A DNA stretch of 64,000 nt from NCBI RefSeq assembly GCF_011398925.1, contig NZ_AP022842.1, positions 4,002,001 to 4,066,000 of the forward strand, written 5' to 3'. This document shows, piece after piece, positions 18,827 through 30,305 of this stretch. How positions within the stretch are numbered: the stretch's first letter is position 1; each line of letters opens with the position of its first letter. The DNA comes from Bacillus sp. KH172YL63 (GTDB lineage: Bacteria; Bacillota; Bacilli; Bacillales; Bacillaceae_B). The position numbers and the translations under genes are program-made. The notes under the pieces are model-generated. The model had not been told where the DNA came from. It saw nothing but the letters and a program-made list of their open reading frames with translations, and did no database searches.

Positions 18827-19708
18827 CTATTTCACTTCTGAAAGCTCTTTGATTTTATTGCGGATGAACATGATATACTTGTCATCTTCCTGAAGTTCAA
18901 ATACGATCAGCGCTTTTTCCATGTAGCCCTTCGCTTTTTGAGGCTGATTCAACAGTTCTAAATTATAGCCGATTTGATAATGCAGCTCCCCCAATAAATA
19001 AAGGCTATCTTTATTCAAACACCACTTAATCGCGTCTTCACAATAGCGATTAGAGTCATTGATCCTGTTTAATTTCGTCAATACCCTCGACATATTATAG
19101 AATAGTCTTGTTTTGATGGTATAATCATTAATATGAGGCAGCACCTGGATATGCCCTTTGGCCTCTTCGAAGACGGCCAATGCTTTCTCGTAATCCTCAT
19201 TATAATAAATGGCACCGATCGTCAGAAGGATTTCAATTTCACGTTCGAGCATGACTTTCCCTTTAACATGGGTGATATTCAACGCTTCCCTTAACGTAGA
19301 AATGGCAGCTTCGACATCCTTCTTCACTTCCCAGAGATATATGCCTTTATGCCAAAGAAGAAGCTGCATGTTTTTCTTATTCTGAAGAAACAATGGATTG
19401 ACTTCTTCGGTCCGTACAATGTCCATCATCTCTTCAAAGCGGAGACTTCTCCTCATGATTTGGAGCTGCTTGAATACTTCCTGAACATAATCCAATCTTG
19501 GGGTTGTCCCAATATCGAAGAAATAGTTCACATCCACCCCTAATTTCTGTGAAATTTGATAGAGGGTCGACGCATAAGGGAACACATCTCCCTTCTCGAT
19601 CTTGCTGATCTGAGCCTGGGTACAAATGCCTTCAGCCAATTCCTCCTGAGATAATCCGCTATTCTTTCGTAACTCTTTTATTTTTCTTCCTACTGCCCCA
19701 AAATCCAT
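18827..19708 (-). CDS. XRE-HTH plus TPR regulator of the RRNPP family (PlcR-like)
   Basis: 293 residues. An N-terminal helix-turn-helix (about 5-62: GRKIKELRKNSGLSQEELAE, QISKIEKGDVFPYASTLYQI) is followed by helical repeats through the C-terminus (LLTIGAIYYNEDYEKALAVF, LYLLGELHYQIGYNLELLNQ). This is the layout and length (~285-300) of PlcR/NprR regulators, which bind a re-imported peptide through the TPR groove. About 200 bp away and divergent is a short secreted-peptide gene whose product ends in NDLPGWAY, resembling PapR pheromones. The regulator probably senses that peptide; target genes are not known from sequence. Confidence 0.85.
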   Translation of the reverse strand: MDFGAVGRKIKELRKNSGLSQEELAEGICTQAQISKIEKGDVFPYASTLYQISQKLGVDVNYFFDIGTTPRLDYVQEVFKQLQIMRRSLRFEEMMDIVRTEEVNPLFLQNKKNMQLLLWHKGIYLWEVKKDVEAAISTLREALNITHVKGKVMLEREIEILLTIGAIYYNEDYEKALAVFEEAKGHIQVLPHINDYTIKTRLFYNMSRVLTKLNRINDSNRYCEDAIKWCLNKDSLYLLGELHYQIGYNLELLNQPQKAKGYMEKALIVFELQEDDKYIMFIRNKIKELSEVK

Positions 19709-19812
19709 TAAACCCTCTCCTAAATATGCCTAAAGTTATATTTTTAGCTATAAACCTTAGAAAACACTGTTATATATTCATAAAATAAGAAAAAAGGATG
19801 ATACACACACTT

Positions 19813-19854
19813 TTTACACTCTTAGGAAATATGTTTTAATAATTATAACATTTC
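19813..19854 (+). promoter_or_regulatory. Promoter and imperfect inverted repeat before the PapR-like gene
   Basis: TTTACA (19813-19818) with TTTAAT/TAATAA 16-18 nt downstream forms a plausible sigma-A promoter. An imperfect inverted repeat, GAAATATGTT...AACATTTC (19826-19854), overlaps the -10 region and could be an operator. It does not match the B. cereus PlcR box TATGnAn4TnCATA. Confidence 0.4.
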
Positions 19855-19906
19855 TTTTAATAATCATAACGAAACTTCTTTTGAAGAAGAAAGGGAGGAA
19901 AGACCT

Positions 19907-20044
19907 ATGAAAAGACGTTTTCTTGCAATTGTGACAGCTTCCATCTTAATCTTAGGATTTGCCGGAACGACAAGCGCTGCGAGTGTTTCTTCAAACTCCA
20001 CTGTGACTACTCCTCAGAATGATTTACCAGGTTGGGCATACTGA
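19907..20044 (+). CDS. PapR-like signalling pre-peptide (45 aa)
   Basis: Short gene with a strong GGGAGG site 8 nt ahead of ATG and its own terminator. The product has a basic N-terminus and hydrophobic core (MKRRFLAIVTASILILGFAG), an Ala-Ser-Ala-type signal cleavage region (TTSAAS), a Ser/Thr-rich spacer and the C-terminus PQNDLPGWAY. B. cereus-group PapR peptides end in (A/S/N)DLPF-E-(F/Y/H), so the NDLP core plus terminal aromatic is strikingly similar. It is divergent from a PlcR-like regulator, the standard RRNPP arrangement. Inference: exported, processed, re-imported by an oligopeptide permease and bound by the regulator. Confidence 0.8.
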   Translation: MKRRFLAIVTASILILGFAGTTSAASVSSNSTVTTPQNDLPGWAY

Positions 20045-20061
20045 TTATACAGACTTTTTGA

Positions 20062-20093
20062 AAAGTGCTTCCTCTCTCAGGGAAGCTTTTTTT
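20062..20093 (+). terminator. Terminator of the PapR-like gene
   Basis: GCTTCC (20067-20072) pairs with GGAAGC (20081-20086), followed by seven T. It lies 23 bp after the stop codon and confirms a monocistronic short gene. Confidence 0.88.
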
Positions 20094-20259
20094 CTTCCCA
20101 CGGATTTTTTCAATTTATGCTTAGAGTTATGGGAAAGGACAAAAAACGGTTGATTCCACCCTAAATACAAGTTGTTTAACCAAAATGGGTGCATCAGCCT
20201 AAAATCCCCTTTTTCCCGTGTGTGATAGGATAAAAGTACAATAACAGAAAGGGGGCTTC

Positions 20260-20583
20260 ATGATGAAAAACATAAGCATGAAAGTAAATCCTCTATACTC
20301 AGATGTAGATTTGTCGATTGTATTTCAATTCGAATTCACCAAGGGAGATTGTAAGATCGGGGAAGCTATGGTTTCAACCTACGCCATGAATGACAGCGTA
20401 ACCTATCGAAAGTCCCAGCACACCACAAATGCCCATATTGATAAATGCGCCGTCATCGATCAATACGAAATTGCAGGTGACCTCGGAGAAACATGCATGA
20501 AAAAACTCAAGCACTTCCTAAAAATCATCGGCATGAAAGAAATCCACGCCGGATATGAACTAAATAGACAAGAAAGCATATAA
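20260..20583 (+). CDS. Hypothetical protein, 107 aa
   Basis: Not recognised. Two consecutive ATG codons (20260, 20263) follow AAAGGGGG; the second is better spaced. The soluble, mixed alpha/beta-looking product contains three cysteines (CKIG, KCAV, TCMKK) and no signal or membrane segment. It is transcribed alone and ends before a clear hairpin terminator. No functional prediction. Confidence 0.75.
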   Translation: MMKNISMKVNPLYSDVDLSIVFQFEFTKGDCKIGEAMVSTYAMNDSVTYRKSQHTTNAHIDKCAVIDQYEIAGDLGETCMKKLKHFLKIIGMKEIHAGYELNRQESI

Positions 20584-20601
20584 ATAACCCTGTAAACTCA
20601 A

Positions 20602-20627
20602 AAAATCCACACTGACGTGGATTTTTT
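20602..20627. terminator. Bidirectional terminator
   Basis: AAATCCAC...GTGGATTT with a 6-nt loop and runs of A before and T after, between convergent genes 20260-20583 (+) and 20646-20969 (-). Confidence 0.88.
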
Positions 20628-20635
20628 TACTTGGA

Positions 20636-20647
20636 GGGACGGACCTC
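20636..20647 (+). repeat. REP-like 12-mer, single copy
   Basis: GGGACGGACCTC. The element overlaps and supplies the TGA stop codon of the minus-strand membrane-protein gene that ends at 20646. Confidence 0.9.
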
Positions 20648-20969
20648 ACCAGAATTTCCTAATAAACCGCTTTAGGATCAGGTATTTTCTTCTGTTCGTT
20701 TGTTTGAAACGCACAAGCATTGGCACAGCGATTAGCTTCGAAATGTTTAGAAAGATCACAGCCAGTGCGAATGTTTTCACAAGTACATAGACCGGATTTA
20801 TGAGAAGGATGAGTGATGCACATCCTATCCAAATGACAGCCTCAACAGTCAGTTTCTTCTCAAACGTTGTGCTCTTTATATGCAATAAAGAAGGGAGTTT
20901 GAAGACGACCACTGCAGATATAATCAGAAATAACCAGGCGAATACCATACCAATAAGCGCTTGCACCAT
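20646..20969 (-). CDS. Small membrane protein, hypothetical
   Basis: 107 residues with about three hydrophobic helices (LIGMVFAWLFLIISAVVVF, AVIWIGCASLILLINPVYVL, FALAVIFLNISKLIAVPMLV) and a basic C-terminal tail (RFKQTNRRKYLILKRFIRKF). The start is placed at ATG 20969 because AGGAGG lies 8-9 nt before it; a longer ORF begins 30 bp upstream without a site. Function unknown. Its last codon and stop overlap a REP-like element, so the natural C-terminus may have been altered by the repeat. Confidence 0.75.
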   Translation of the reverse strand: MVQALIGMVFAWLFLIISAVVVFKLPSLLHIKSTTFEKKLTVEAVIWIGCASLILLINPVYVLVKTFALAVIFLNISKLIAVPMLVRFKQTNRRKYLILKRFIRKFW

Positions 20970-21044
20970 TTGATTTAACCTCCTGAATGTTTCATACATT
21001 CCATCATTCTACAACTGACACTGAACTTCCTATGAGGACCTAAA

Positions 21045-21078
21045 AAAAGCTTTGGCATGTGGTGATGCCAAAGCTTTT
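21045..21078. terminator. Terminator of the hut operon
   Basis: AAAGCTTTGGCAT / ATGCCAAAGCTTT perfect stem; on the minus strand it is followed by seven T just after hutG. It may also work on the plus strand. Confidence 0.9.
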
Positions 21079-21081
21079 ACT

Positions 21082-24969
<3,888 letters not shown>

Positions 24970-24977
<8 letters not shown>

Positions 24978-26502
24978 TTGTCGTTTCCTCCTTTGTTTTG
25001 GTTGGTGTGATCAGTGCGCTTAGGGTTGTTTGTTGTAGCCATTCGTTGGCCTTTTCTATGTCTTTCGAGAAAATCCGGTCCTTTGTGATGGAAGGGATGA
25101 CCTTTCTCGCTGCTTCGTAAAATTGTTTTGTCTTGCTTGCCATGAGGTCCGTCCCTCTATGTTCTGCTGCCTGTAAGTTGCAGATGAGCTCTACTGCGAG
25201 GACTCTTCTTGTATTCTGCAGGATCTGGTAGGCGTGGCGTGATCCGATCGTGCCCATGCTGACGTGGTCTTCCTGGTTCGCTGAAGACGGGATGGAATCG
25301 ACGCTTGCCGGGTGGGCGAGCGTTTTGTTTTCCGACACGAGTGAGGCGGCGCAGTACTGCATGATCATTGCCCCCGACTGAAGACCCGGCTGCGGGCTTA
25401 AGAAAGGAGGCAGATCGTTCAGCTGCGGATTCACCAGCCGCTCGATTCGTCTTTCCGAGATGTTCGCAAGCTCTGCCACGGCAATTTTCATAAAGTCCAT
25501 GGCGAATGCAATCGGCTGCCCGTGGAAATTCCCGCCCGAAATAATCTTTTCCCCGTCGTCGAAGATCAGCGGGTTATCGGTCGCTGCGTTCATTTCGATT
25601 TCCAGCTTTTCTTTTACATAATCAAGTGCCTGCCAGGAAGCTCCGTGTACCTGCGGGATGCATCTTAGTGAGTAGGCATCTTGGACTCTTAGCTCTCCCT
25701 GCTTTGTTGTGAGTTTGCTGTCTTCAAGATATGTTCGGATTCGTCTCGCCGTTGCGACCTGCTGAGGATATCCCCTCACTAAATGAATATCTTCGTCAAA
25801 GGCATCCATGATTCCTCTAAGTCCTTCCAGCGTCAAGCTCGCGATCATCTCACTTTGGAAAGCAAGCTCTTCTGCTTCAAGGTACCCAATCACACCCATC
25901 GCCGTCATCGCCTGAGTCCCGTTGATGAGGGCCAAGCCCTCTTTTGCCTGAAGCTGGACGGGGAAAATATTTTCTTTCGATAGAACAGATAGTGTTGGAT
26001 GGATCTCACCTTTATAGTGGACTTCCCCCTCACCCATCAGTGCAAGTGCGAGATGGGACAGGGGCGCCAGGTCCCCACTTGCCCCAAGCGATCCCTGCTG
26101 AGGAACGACCGGATGAATCCCCTTATTCAGAAATTCCGCCAGACGTTCCACAATGACCGGCCTGACACCCGAATACCCTTTTAACAGGGCGTTGCATCTC
26201 AAAAGCAGCATGGCCCGTGACACATTCTCCGGGAAAGGATCTCCCACTCCGCACGCATGTGAATGAATGAGGTTCAACTGCAGCTCTTCCACATCCTCCG
26301 CATCAATCAGCACATCACTGAACTTCCCGAACCCCGTATTGATCCCATACACCACACGCTTCTCCTTCACAATCCGCTCAACCGCCTCACGACTCTTCCG
26401 CACCCGCTCCATACTAAGCGGCGAAAGCTCCACAAGCTCCTTCCCAAAAATCACCCGCTTCGCCTCATCCAAACTCAAACCACAACCCGTCAACTCAACC
26501 AT
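24970..26502 (-). CDS. hutH: Histidine ammonia-lyase
   Basis: Deaminates L-histidine to trans-urocanate. About 510 residues: [13 protein letters not shown] (near 52), the [20 protein letters not shown] block holding the Ala-Ser-Gly that forms the MIO prosthetic group (near 140), GTQAMTAMG (near 190), [14 protein letters not shown] (near 325). Start set at ATG 26502 (MVELTG) because GGAGAGG is 8-11 nt ahead; a GTG three codons upstream overlaps that site. First catabolic gene, behind the HutP-dependent terminator. RGTDL near 445 carries a REP-like copy. Confidence 0.95.
25144..25155 (-). repeat. REP-like 12-mer inside hutH
   Basis: GAGGTCCGTCCC on plus; encodes GTDL of [11 protein letters not shown]. 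Confidence 0.85.
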
Positions 26503-26527
26503 TCCAATCACCTCTCCTTTTTCTGTA

Positions 26528-26539
26528 GGGACGGACCTC
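26528..26539 (+). repeat. REP-like 12-mer in the hutP-hutH gap
   Basis: GGGACGGACCTC, 26 bp upstream of the hutH start and therefore inside the hut transcript leader. Confidence 0.9.
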
Positions 26540-26633
26540 TAAAAACCGTCGCTTTTTCATGTCATTTACTTATATTTCTTTTATAAATAGCGGTATGAAT
26601 GGGTTCTTGTGCTTTACCACTTTAAACTGCTCA

Positions 26634-26645
26634 GGGACGGACCTC
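26634..26645 (+). repeat. REP-like 12-mer in the hutP-hutH gap
   Basis: GGGACGGACCTC, same orientation as the copy at 26528 (106 bp apart), between the hut terminator and hutH. Confidence 0.9.
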
Positions 26646-26710
26646 CCCGCCACACGACACGACACCTCACCACACCGCACCAAACCAACCCCATGCCACC
26701 TTCCTCACAC

Positions 26711-26789
26711 AAAAAGAGGGCCCGACCAACGACAGACTTCTGCCAGTGGTCGAGCCCCCTTTTGACTATGATCTATAGGCTCTCATCTA
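26711..26789 (-). promoter_or_regulatory. HutP-responsive antiterminator: UAG triplets plus terminator
   Basis: Just after hutP the minus-strand RNA has UAG triplets at 26787-26789, 26773-26775 and 26766-26768; the last two are separated by exactly 4 nt, the spacing HutP recognises in B. subtilis. They are followed by a strong stem (GGGCTCGACCA with TGGTCGGGCCC, 26716-26759) and TTTTT at 26711-26715, a factor-independent terminator. Histidine-bound HutP would bind the UAGs and prevent termination, letting transcription reach hutH. Based on the known hut mechanism. Confidence 0.85.
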
Positions 26790-27236
26790 TTAAATATGAT
26801 TGATTCCAAGTCCGATCGTCTCGTGCTCCAATCCTTTGATCGGCGCACCGATCGTCCCGTACAGGGCGACCGCTATCCATTCGCCTTCTTCTTCGCTCTC
26901 GTACGGCGTTCCCCTTACGACCGAAAAACGTAGACCGACAGTACGAAGCACCTCACCGAGCTGGGTATGCCCCCGGGTGACGCCAGTCAATGCTTCCATG
27001 ATCGCATGATACAGGGCATGCATCTCCCGGTACAAATCTTCCCGGACAAGATCACTCCGCTTCGCTGCCGTTTCAATGGCTGCCACGATCTTCTGACTGT
27101 CCATGGAGCCGATTTTCCCTGTGCAATAGCTCCAATTCAATTCATTGAAATGCCGGTTCCACTCTTCTTCCTCACGATCCAGGAGAAGGAGCAGCATGGC
27201 ATTCTTTCCGATACGACTATGTTCTGATTTATTCAT
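26790..27236 (-). CDS. hutP: Hut operon positive regulatory protein HutP
   Basis: Histidine- and Mg-dependent RNA-binding antiterminator, 148 residues, close in length and sequence to B. subtilis Hut[32 protein letters not shown] (near 41), [20 protein letters not shown] (near 75), [19 protein letters not shown] (near 97) and the C-terminal [20 protein letters not shown]. The His-rich and [13 protein letters not shown] segments hold the metal/histidine site. First gene of the hut operon; its RNA targets lie directly after its stop codon. The upstream ribosome site is weak. Confidence 0.95.
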   Translation of the reverse strand: MNKSEHSRIGKNAMLLLLLDREEEEWNRHFNELNWSYCTGKIGSMDSQKIVAAIETAAKRSDLVREDLYREMHALYHAIMEALTGVTRGHTQLGEVLRTVGLRFSVVRGTPYESEEEGEWIAVALYGTIGAPIKGLEHETIGLGINHI

Positions 27237-27408
27237 GCAGCATTCGCACCTTATACGAAAATTCTAAAAATACTAATAACTACTTATATTGTATGGTCTG
27301 CTTTCAAAGAGGTCAACGAAAAAAGTGGTGATTTTAGAAACTTAGAGAGGTAGTTTGGTAGCGTGGTAAAGGGGGTTCGGGCGTGACTTGGGATGATCGG
27401 CACGATGG

Positions 27409-27420
27409 AAGGTCCGTCCC
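27409..27420 (-). repeat. REP-like 12-mer downstream of the transposase region
   Basis: AAGGTCCGTCCC (core AGGTCCGTCCC exact), intergenic between hutP and the hypothetical gene at 27467. The surrounding 230 bp shows no gene. Confidence 0.88.
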
Positions 27421-27466
27421 TCAAAAAAAGACGTACCTAGGGGAATCAGGTTCGCCTCATTCCTCC

Positions 27467-27949
27467 CTATTCTTCTTGCTTTTTGCCCTTTCCTTTGAAC
27501 ACTCGGGGGTCGTTCAAGAGGCATGTGACGATCCCGTCATCAGATTTCAAGCCGAGATACGATAGAATATCATGCCTGTCCTCTTCAGAAAGGGGACCGT
27601 CCATGGGATAAAGCGGCCGGATATTCAATTGCTCCGTACCTTCCTGCTTTTCAAGCACCACCTGGCAATCCATCGGTGCCCGGCCGTCTACCCGGACGAA
27701 CCTGAATGGGATGGCATGATTTCGATCGATGGGAACAGCGAACAACGTGGTAAACCCGACTGTTTCAAGAATTCTGTCCGAGTACATGATGCTTTCCAAT
27801 GCGAGGGAGAATCCAGGCGGCCGATTCACCACAACGAACTTGTTGTAATAATGCTGGCCTTGAAATACGACGAGGTGCTTTCTTGATTTCTTCACGCTCC
27901 CGTTGGAAAGGGCAAGATCTTCGAAGACTAGTATAAAGTCTTTTTTCAT
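27467..27949 (-). CDS. Hypothetical protein, 160 aa
   Basis: Not recognised. ATG at 27949 follows a perfect AAAGGAGG at 7 nt. The soluble product begins MKKDFILVFEDLALSNGSVKKSRKHLVVFQ (in part) and contains KFVVVNRPPGFSLALES, FAVPIDRNHAIPFRFVRVDG and a charged Lys-rich tail. Beta-rich appearance; no signal peptide or helices spanning a membrane. Same strand as the transposase gene 116 bp upstream but with its own ribosome site. No function assigned. Confidence 0.75.
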   Translation of the reverse strand: MKKDFILVFEDLALSNGSVKKSRKHLVVFQGQHYYNKFVVVNRPPGFSLALESIMYSDRILETVGFTTLFAVPIDRNHAIPFRFVRVDGRAPMDCQVVLEKQEGTEQLNIRPLYPMDGPLSEEDRHDILSYLGLKSDDGIVTCLLNDPRVFKGKGKKQEE

Positions 27950-28064
27950 ATTTCTACCTCCTTTAATAGGAATTTCGAACTACACCTTATACTTTTCGAC
28001 ACAAACACCCTTTACCCTCTAAATTTTTCCAAAAATATATTATTTTTTTTACAAATTTTGTAAC

Positions 28065-28622
28065 TCATTCAACACACTTCTCCTTTTTCTCAATCGTTTC
28101 AACAAATTTCTTGTAAAGTTGAATCTGAGGCGCTGGAAAATAATTCAGCGTACGCTCTTTTGAAAGAAGGGGGTTATCGATGGAGTGAATGTAAGAGGGG
28201 TAGCTGCTCCACGGGTATTGTTCGCCACTGACGGTGAGCTTCGCTTCAACGGGGTTCTGGTGGATGTATCTGCTTGCCTTGATGAAATAGGATGGGGTGT
28301 CAATTTTCGTGGATCCATATCTGCCCTGGAACACATGGCCGACATAATCGTATTTCTTATTAAAATAAACGGCATAGCGTGTGTGAAGGATCCTGATGAT
28401 CTTTTCGAGGGGAATCTCTTGGGTTTCGATGAGAAGATGGATATGATTGGGCATCAAACAGTAGGCGTGGATGGTGAACGGGTACTTATCTTTCGTCTCT
28501 TGCACATACAACAAATACTTCCTGCGGTCTTTCTGATCATGAAAGAGATCCTGCTTTCGGTTCCCCCTCGCTGTCACATGGTAAGTCGATCCCGGAACCC
28601 AATTCCGAGGTGTCCGTGACAT
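28065..28622 (-). CDS. Y1 (HUH) transposase, REP-associated tyrosine transposase (RAYT) type
   Basis: 185-residue single-stranded-DNA transposase of the IS200-like superfamily: N-terminal PRNWVPGSTYHVTARGNRKQ, HUH metal motif CLMPNHIHLLIET (near 55), GHVFQGRYGS (near 95), and the catalytic-Tyr helix YFIKASRYIHQNPVEA (near 112). There is no TnpB partner and no flanking IS200/IS605 subterminal hairpin that I can see, as expected for domesticated RAYTs. The gene has a REP-like pair 97 bp upstream and another copy about 650 bp downstream, so it is the obvious candidate to move or maintain the GGGACGGACCTC family. Confidence 0.88.
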   Translation of the reverse strand: MSRTPRNWVPGSTYHVTARGNRKQDLFHDQKDRRKYLLYVQETKDKYPFTIHAYCLMPNHIHLLIETQEIPLEKIIRILHTRYAVYFNKKYDYVGHVFQGRYGSTKIDTPSYFIKASRYIHQNPVEAKLTVSGEQYPWSSYPSYIHSIDNPLLSKERTLNYFPAPQIQLYKKFVETIEKKEKCVE

Positions 28623-29147
28623 AACATCACTCCTCTTCTGCGGATTATAAAACCTTACCTACTCCCTATTCGACAAAAATATGGAAAATCCTTCTTTTTA
28701 TTCGAAGGGACATGTTGAGGGACGGACCTCTTTATCTCTAACAACCGGCCGGAAATCCGCTGCTGAGAGGTCCGTCCCCACCCCTTAATCGTTGGTGAAG
28801 CTTTTTTGAGAATAGTAGATTATGCGTTGCTTTCGGGAATGACTGGTGCTACTGGTGCTGAATACCAACTTGGAATCTGGATTCAGACGAATCCACTTTA
28901 TTTTGGTTGCCTCAATTCTTTCCGTTCCATTCCCTTTACTCCCCTTGACCTGTTCTCCCATTCCATCTCCACCTTTGCCTCAAATCGACAAAGTTACAAC
29001 TATATTTACATTTTAATACTTTCATCTGTAAAATTGTATACTTTTTCCAAAATATATTTATTTGTCATCATTAATCATATTTCAAATCGTGTAATTTCAG
29101 AATCACCCCCATTAAAACCTTTATCTTGAAGAAAAACGGGATAGTCG
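28623..29147. other. Gene-free stretch upstream of the RAYT gene
   Basis: Apart from the REPIN-like pair at 28719-28778, I see no convincing gene. A 107-codon ORF at 28806-29129 has no ribosome site and low-complexity hydrophobic content, and is not called. The 3' half (28980-29130) is AT-rich and probably holds the promoter of the XRE gene at 29148. Confidence 0.6.
28719..28778. repeat. REPIN-like inverted pair 1
   Basis: GGGACGGACCTCT (28719-28731) and its inverse AGAGGTCCGTCCC (28766-28778), 13-bp perfect arms around a ~34-nt centre that itself contains CCGGCCGG. Located 97 bp upstream of the RAYT-like gene. Confidence 0.9.
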
Positions 29148-29570
29148 GTGAAAACAATGGACTTACATGTGGAGTTAAAACGTTATCGCAATGACATATT
29201 AGAACTTAGCCAGCGAGAAGCCGCCCTTCGCTTGAACATCAACCAGAGCACATTATCAAATTATGAAAACGGGACAAGGGACATCCCCTATAAAATGCTC
29301 CTTACCTTCAAGGAAGTATACAAAATCCCCACCTATGAAATGAACCGGATTATGTACGGAGAAGAAAGCAGCGCTTCCGGCCAAAGCCATCATCCCATGA
29401 TCCTGAGAGAAAGCTTCGAAGACGAGGAGTACAAAGAAATCCTCAAGATCCTCCAGGAACATCCTAAACTCAAACGGACACTAGCATCCCTCGCCTACTT
29501 CACAGAAAAACGCAAAGAAAAATTCATCACCCACGTCAACCACCTTTATCAGACGTTGAAGGAGTGGTAG
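29148..29570 (+). CDS. XRE-family helix-turn-helix regulator
   Basis: 140 residues. HTH in the first third: VELKRYRNDILELSQREAAL, LNINQSTLSNYENGTRDIPY (about residues 8-50). The remaining part is helical and charged (YKEILKILQEHPKLKRTLAS). The ORF begins GTG at 29148, with ATG at 29157 (MDLHVE) as an alternative; neither has a strong Shine-Dalgarno site. No recognised partner gene. It sits between two REPIN-like pairs, in what looks like an accessory zone. Targets unknown. Confidence 0.8.
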   Translation: MKTMDLHVELKRYRNDILELSQREAALRLNINQSTLSNYENGTRDIPYKMLLTFKEVYKIPTYEMNRIMYGEESSASGQSHHPMILRESFEDEEYKEILKILQEHPKLKRTLASLAYFTEKRKEKFITHVNHLYQTLKEW

Positions 29571-29598
29571 AGGTTTGTCCGTGGGGGGTGTTGTGTGG

Positions 29599-29682
29599 GG
29601 GACGGACCTCCGCAAAAGAAGCAGAAACATTGCTAAACCGGGATTCCGGTCTGAAAAACCATTCAAAAATGAGGTCCGTCCC
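29599..29682. repeat. REPIN-like inverted pair 2
   Basis: GGGACGGACCTC (29599-29610) and GAGGTCCGTCCC (29671-29682), 12-bp arms, about 60-nt centre with CCGGGATTCCGG. It starts 28 bp after the XRE gene stop. Confidence 0.9.
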
Positions 29683-29697
29683 TCCAACCACAAAAAC

Positions 29698-29742
29698 AAA
29701 AAGCGCCTAGATTCCCTGATGTGGGTTTCTAGAGCGCTTTTT
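29698..29742. terminator. Bidirectional terminator
   Basis: AAAAAGCGC-TAGA ... TCTAGAGCGCTTTTT stem with a one-base bulge and a 15-nt loop. The right arm includes the last codons of the small minus-strand gene ending at 29729. Confidence 0.8.
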
Positions 29743-29890
29743 GATTTTCATCTATTGAGTATCCTGATTGAAGTTCTTGTTTGAGCCAGTGGATCATGGA
29801 GTTTGTGTCCATGTTGCCTTGTTGGCCTTTGTCGAACGCTTGCTGGATGACATTGAGAATGTGGTGATTGGTTTTCTCATTTCCTTTCAA
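29729..29890 (-). CDS. Small hypothetical protein, 53 aa
   Basis: Not recognised. TTG at 29890 is chosen because AGGAGG stands 9 nt before it; upstream in-frame codons lack a site. Product MKGNEKTNHHILNVIQQAFD (N-terminal part), then GNMDTNSMIHWLKQELQ: a soluble amphipathic helix pair with no membrane segment. Its stop codon lies inside the terminator stem, so transcript end and coding end coincide. Confidence 0.6.
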   Translation of the reverse strand: MKGNEKTNHHILNVIQQAFDKGQQGNMDTNSMIHWLKQELQSGYSIDENQKAL

Positions 29891-30082
29891 AACAGACAAC
29901 CTCCTACAATAAAAAACGGTTTCTATCACCTTATTACACTATTAGACAACATTTCAAACATCAATTCTATGCAATATTACCAGAAAAAACCACAAAGTGA
30001 AAGAAAAATTTATTAGAATTTTCTCCAAAAAACAACTTTATACCCATTCAATTTCCTCTCTTTTTAGCCGATATATGAATGG

Positions 30083-30170
30083 TATGGAATGAATAAGGGC
30101 AAAATCATCGAAAGGTGATGACGCAAAGCTATAGGGGCTACACTGCCAGCCAGCTACCAATCTAGGAGGG
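30083..30170 (+). ncRNA. Cyclic di-GMP-I (GEMM) riboswitch
   Basis: Plus-strand RNA shows the class I c-di-GMP aptamer landmarks in order: AAGGGCAAA (30095-30103), a P2 stem ATCATCGAAAGGTGAT with the GAAA tetraloop, GACGCAAAGC (30120-30129), the GGGGCTA receptor-side segment and the 3' CCAGCTACC (30150-30158). A GGTA near 30081 can close P1 with TACC. The Shine-Dalgarno AGGAGGG (30164-30170) follows immediately, with no intrinsic terminator between aptamer and start codon, so translational control of the next small gene is likely. Confidence 0.92.
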
Positions 30171-30176
30171 ATAGAG

Positions 30177-30305
30177 TTGTCGTTTTTGACACCCGAGGAA
30201 TTCGCAGCAAAAAGAAAGTATAAAAAGATAGGAATGTATGTAAGCCTATTTTTTATTACGATTGCTATAATTGCTGGAACTACATATTTAACGTATAACA
30301 TGTAA
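30177..30305 (+). CDS. 42-aa single-pass membrane peptide under c-di-GMP riboswitch
   Basis: TTG at 30177 lies 6 nt after GGAGGG. Product: MSFLTPEEFAAKRKYKKIGM, then one hydrophobic helix (YVSLFFITIAIIAGTTYLTY) and a short end NM. Charged N-terminus inside, helix in the membrane. A terminator starts at the stop codon, so the riboswitch transcript encodes only this peptide. Function unknown; it may modulate a membrane partner when c-di-GMP changes. Confidence 0.8.
   Translation: MSFLTPEEFAAKRKYKKIGMYVSLFFITIAIIAGTTYLTYNM

Noticed and set aside
19719..19906. A PlcR box (TATGnAn4TnCATA) in front of the PapR-like gene
   Set aside because: Looked for on both strands; only imperfect inverted repeats are present.
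28065..28622. Complete IS200/IS605 element
   Set aside because: No TnpB gene and no recognisable left/right-end hairpins; RAYT-like is the better description.
28806..29129. 107-codon plus-strand ORF upstream of the XRE gene
   Set aside because: No ribosome site, odd hydrophobic/Ser-rich composition and position over an AT-rich promoter region; probably chance.
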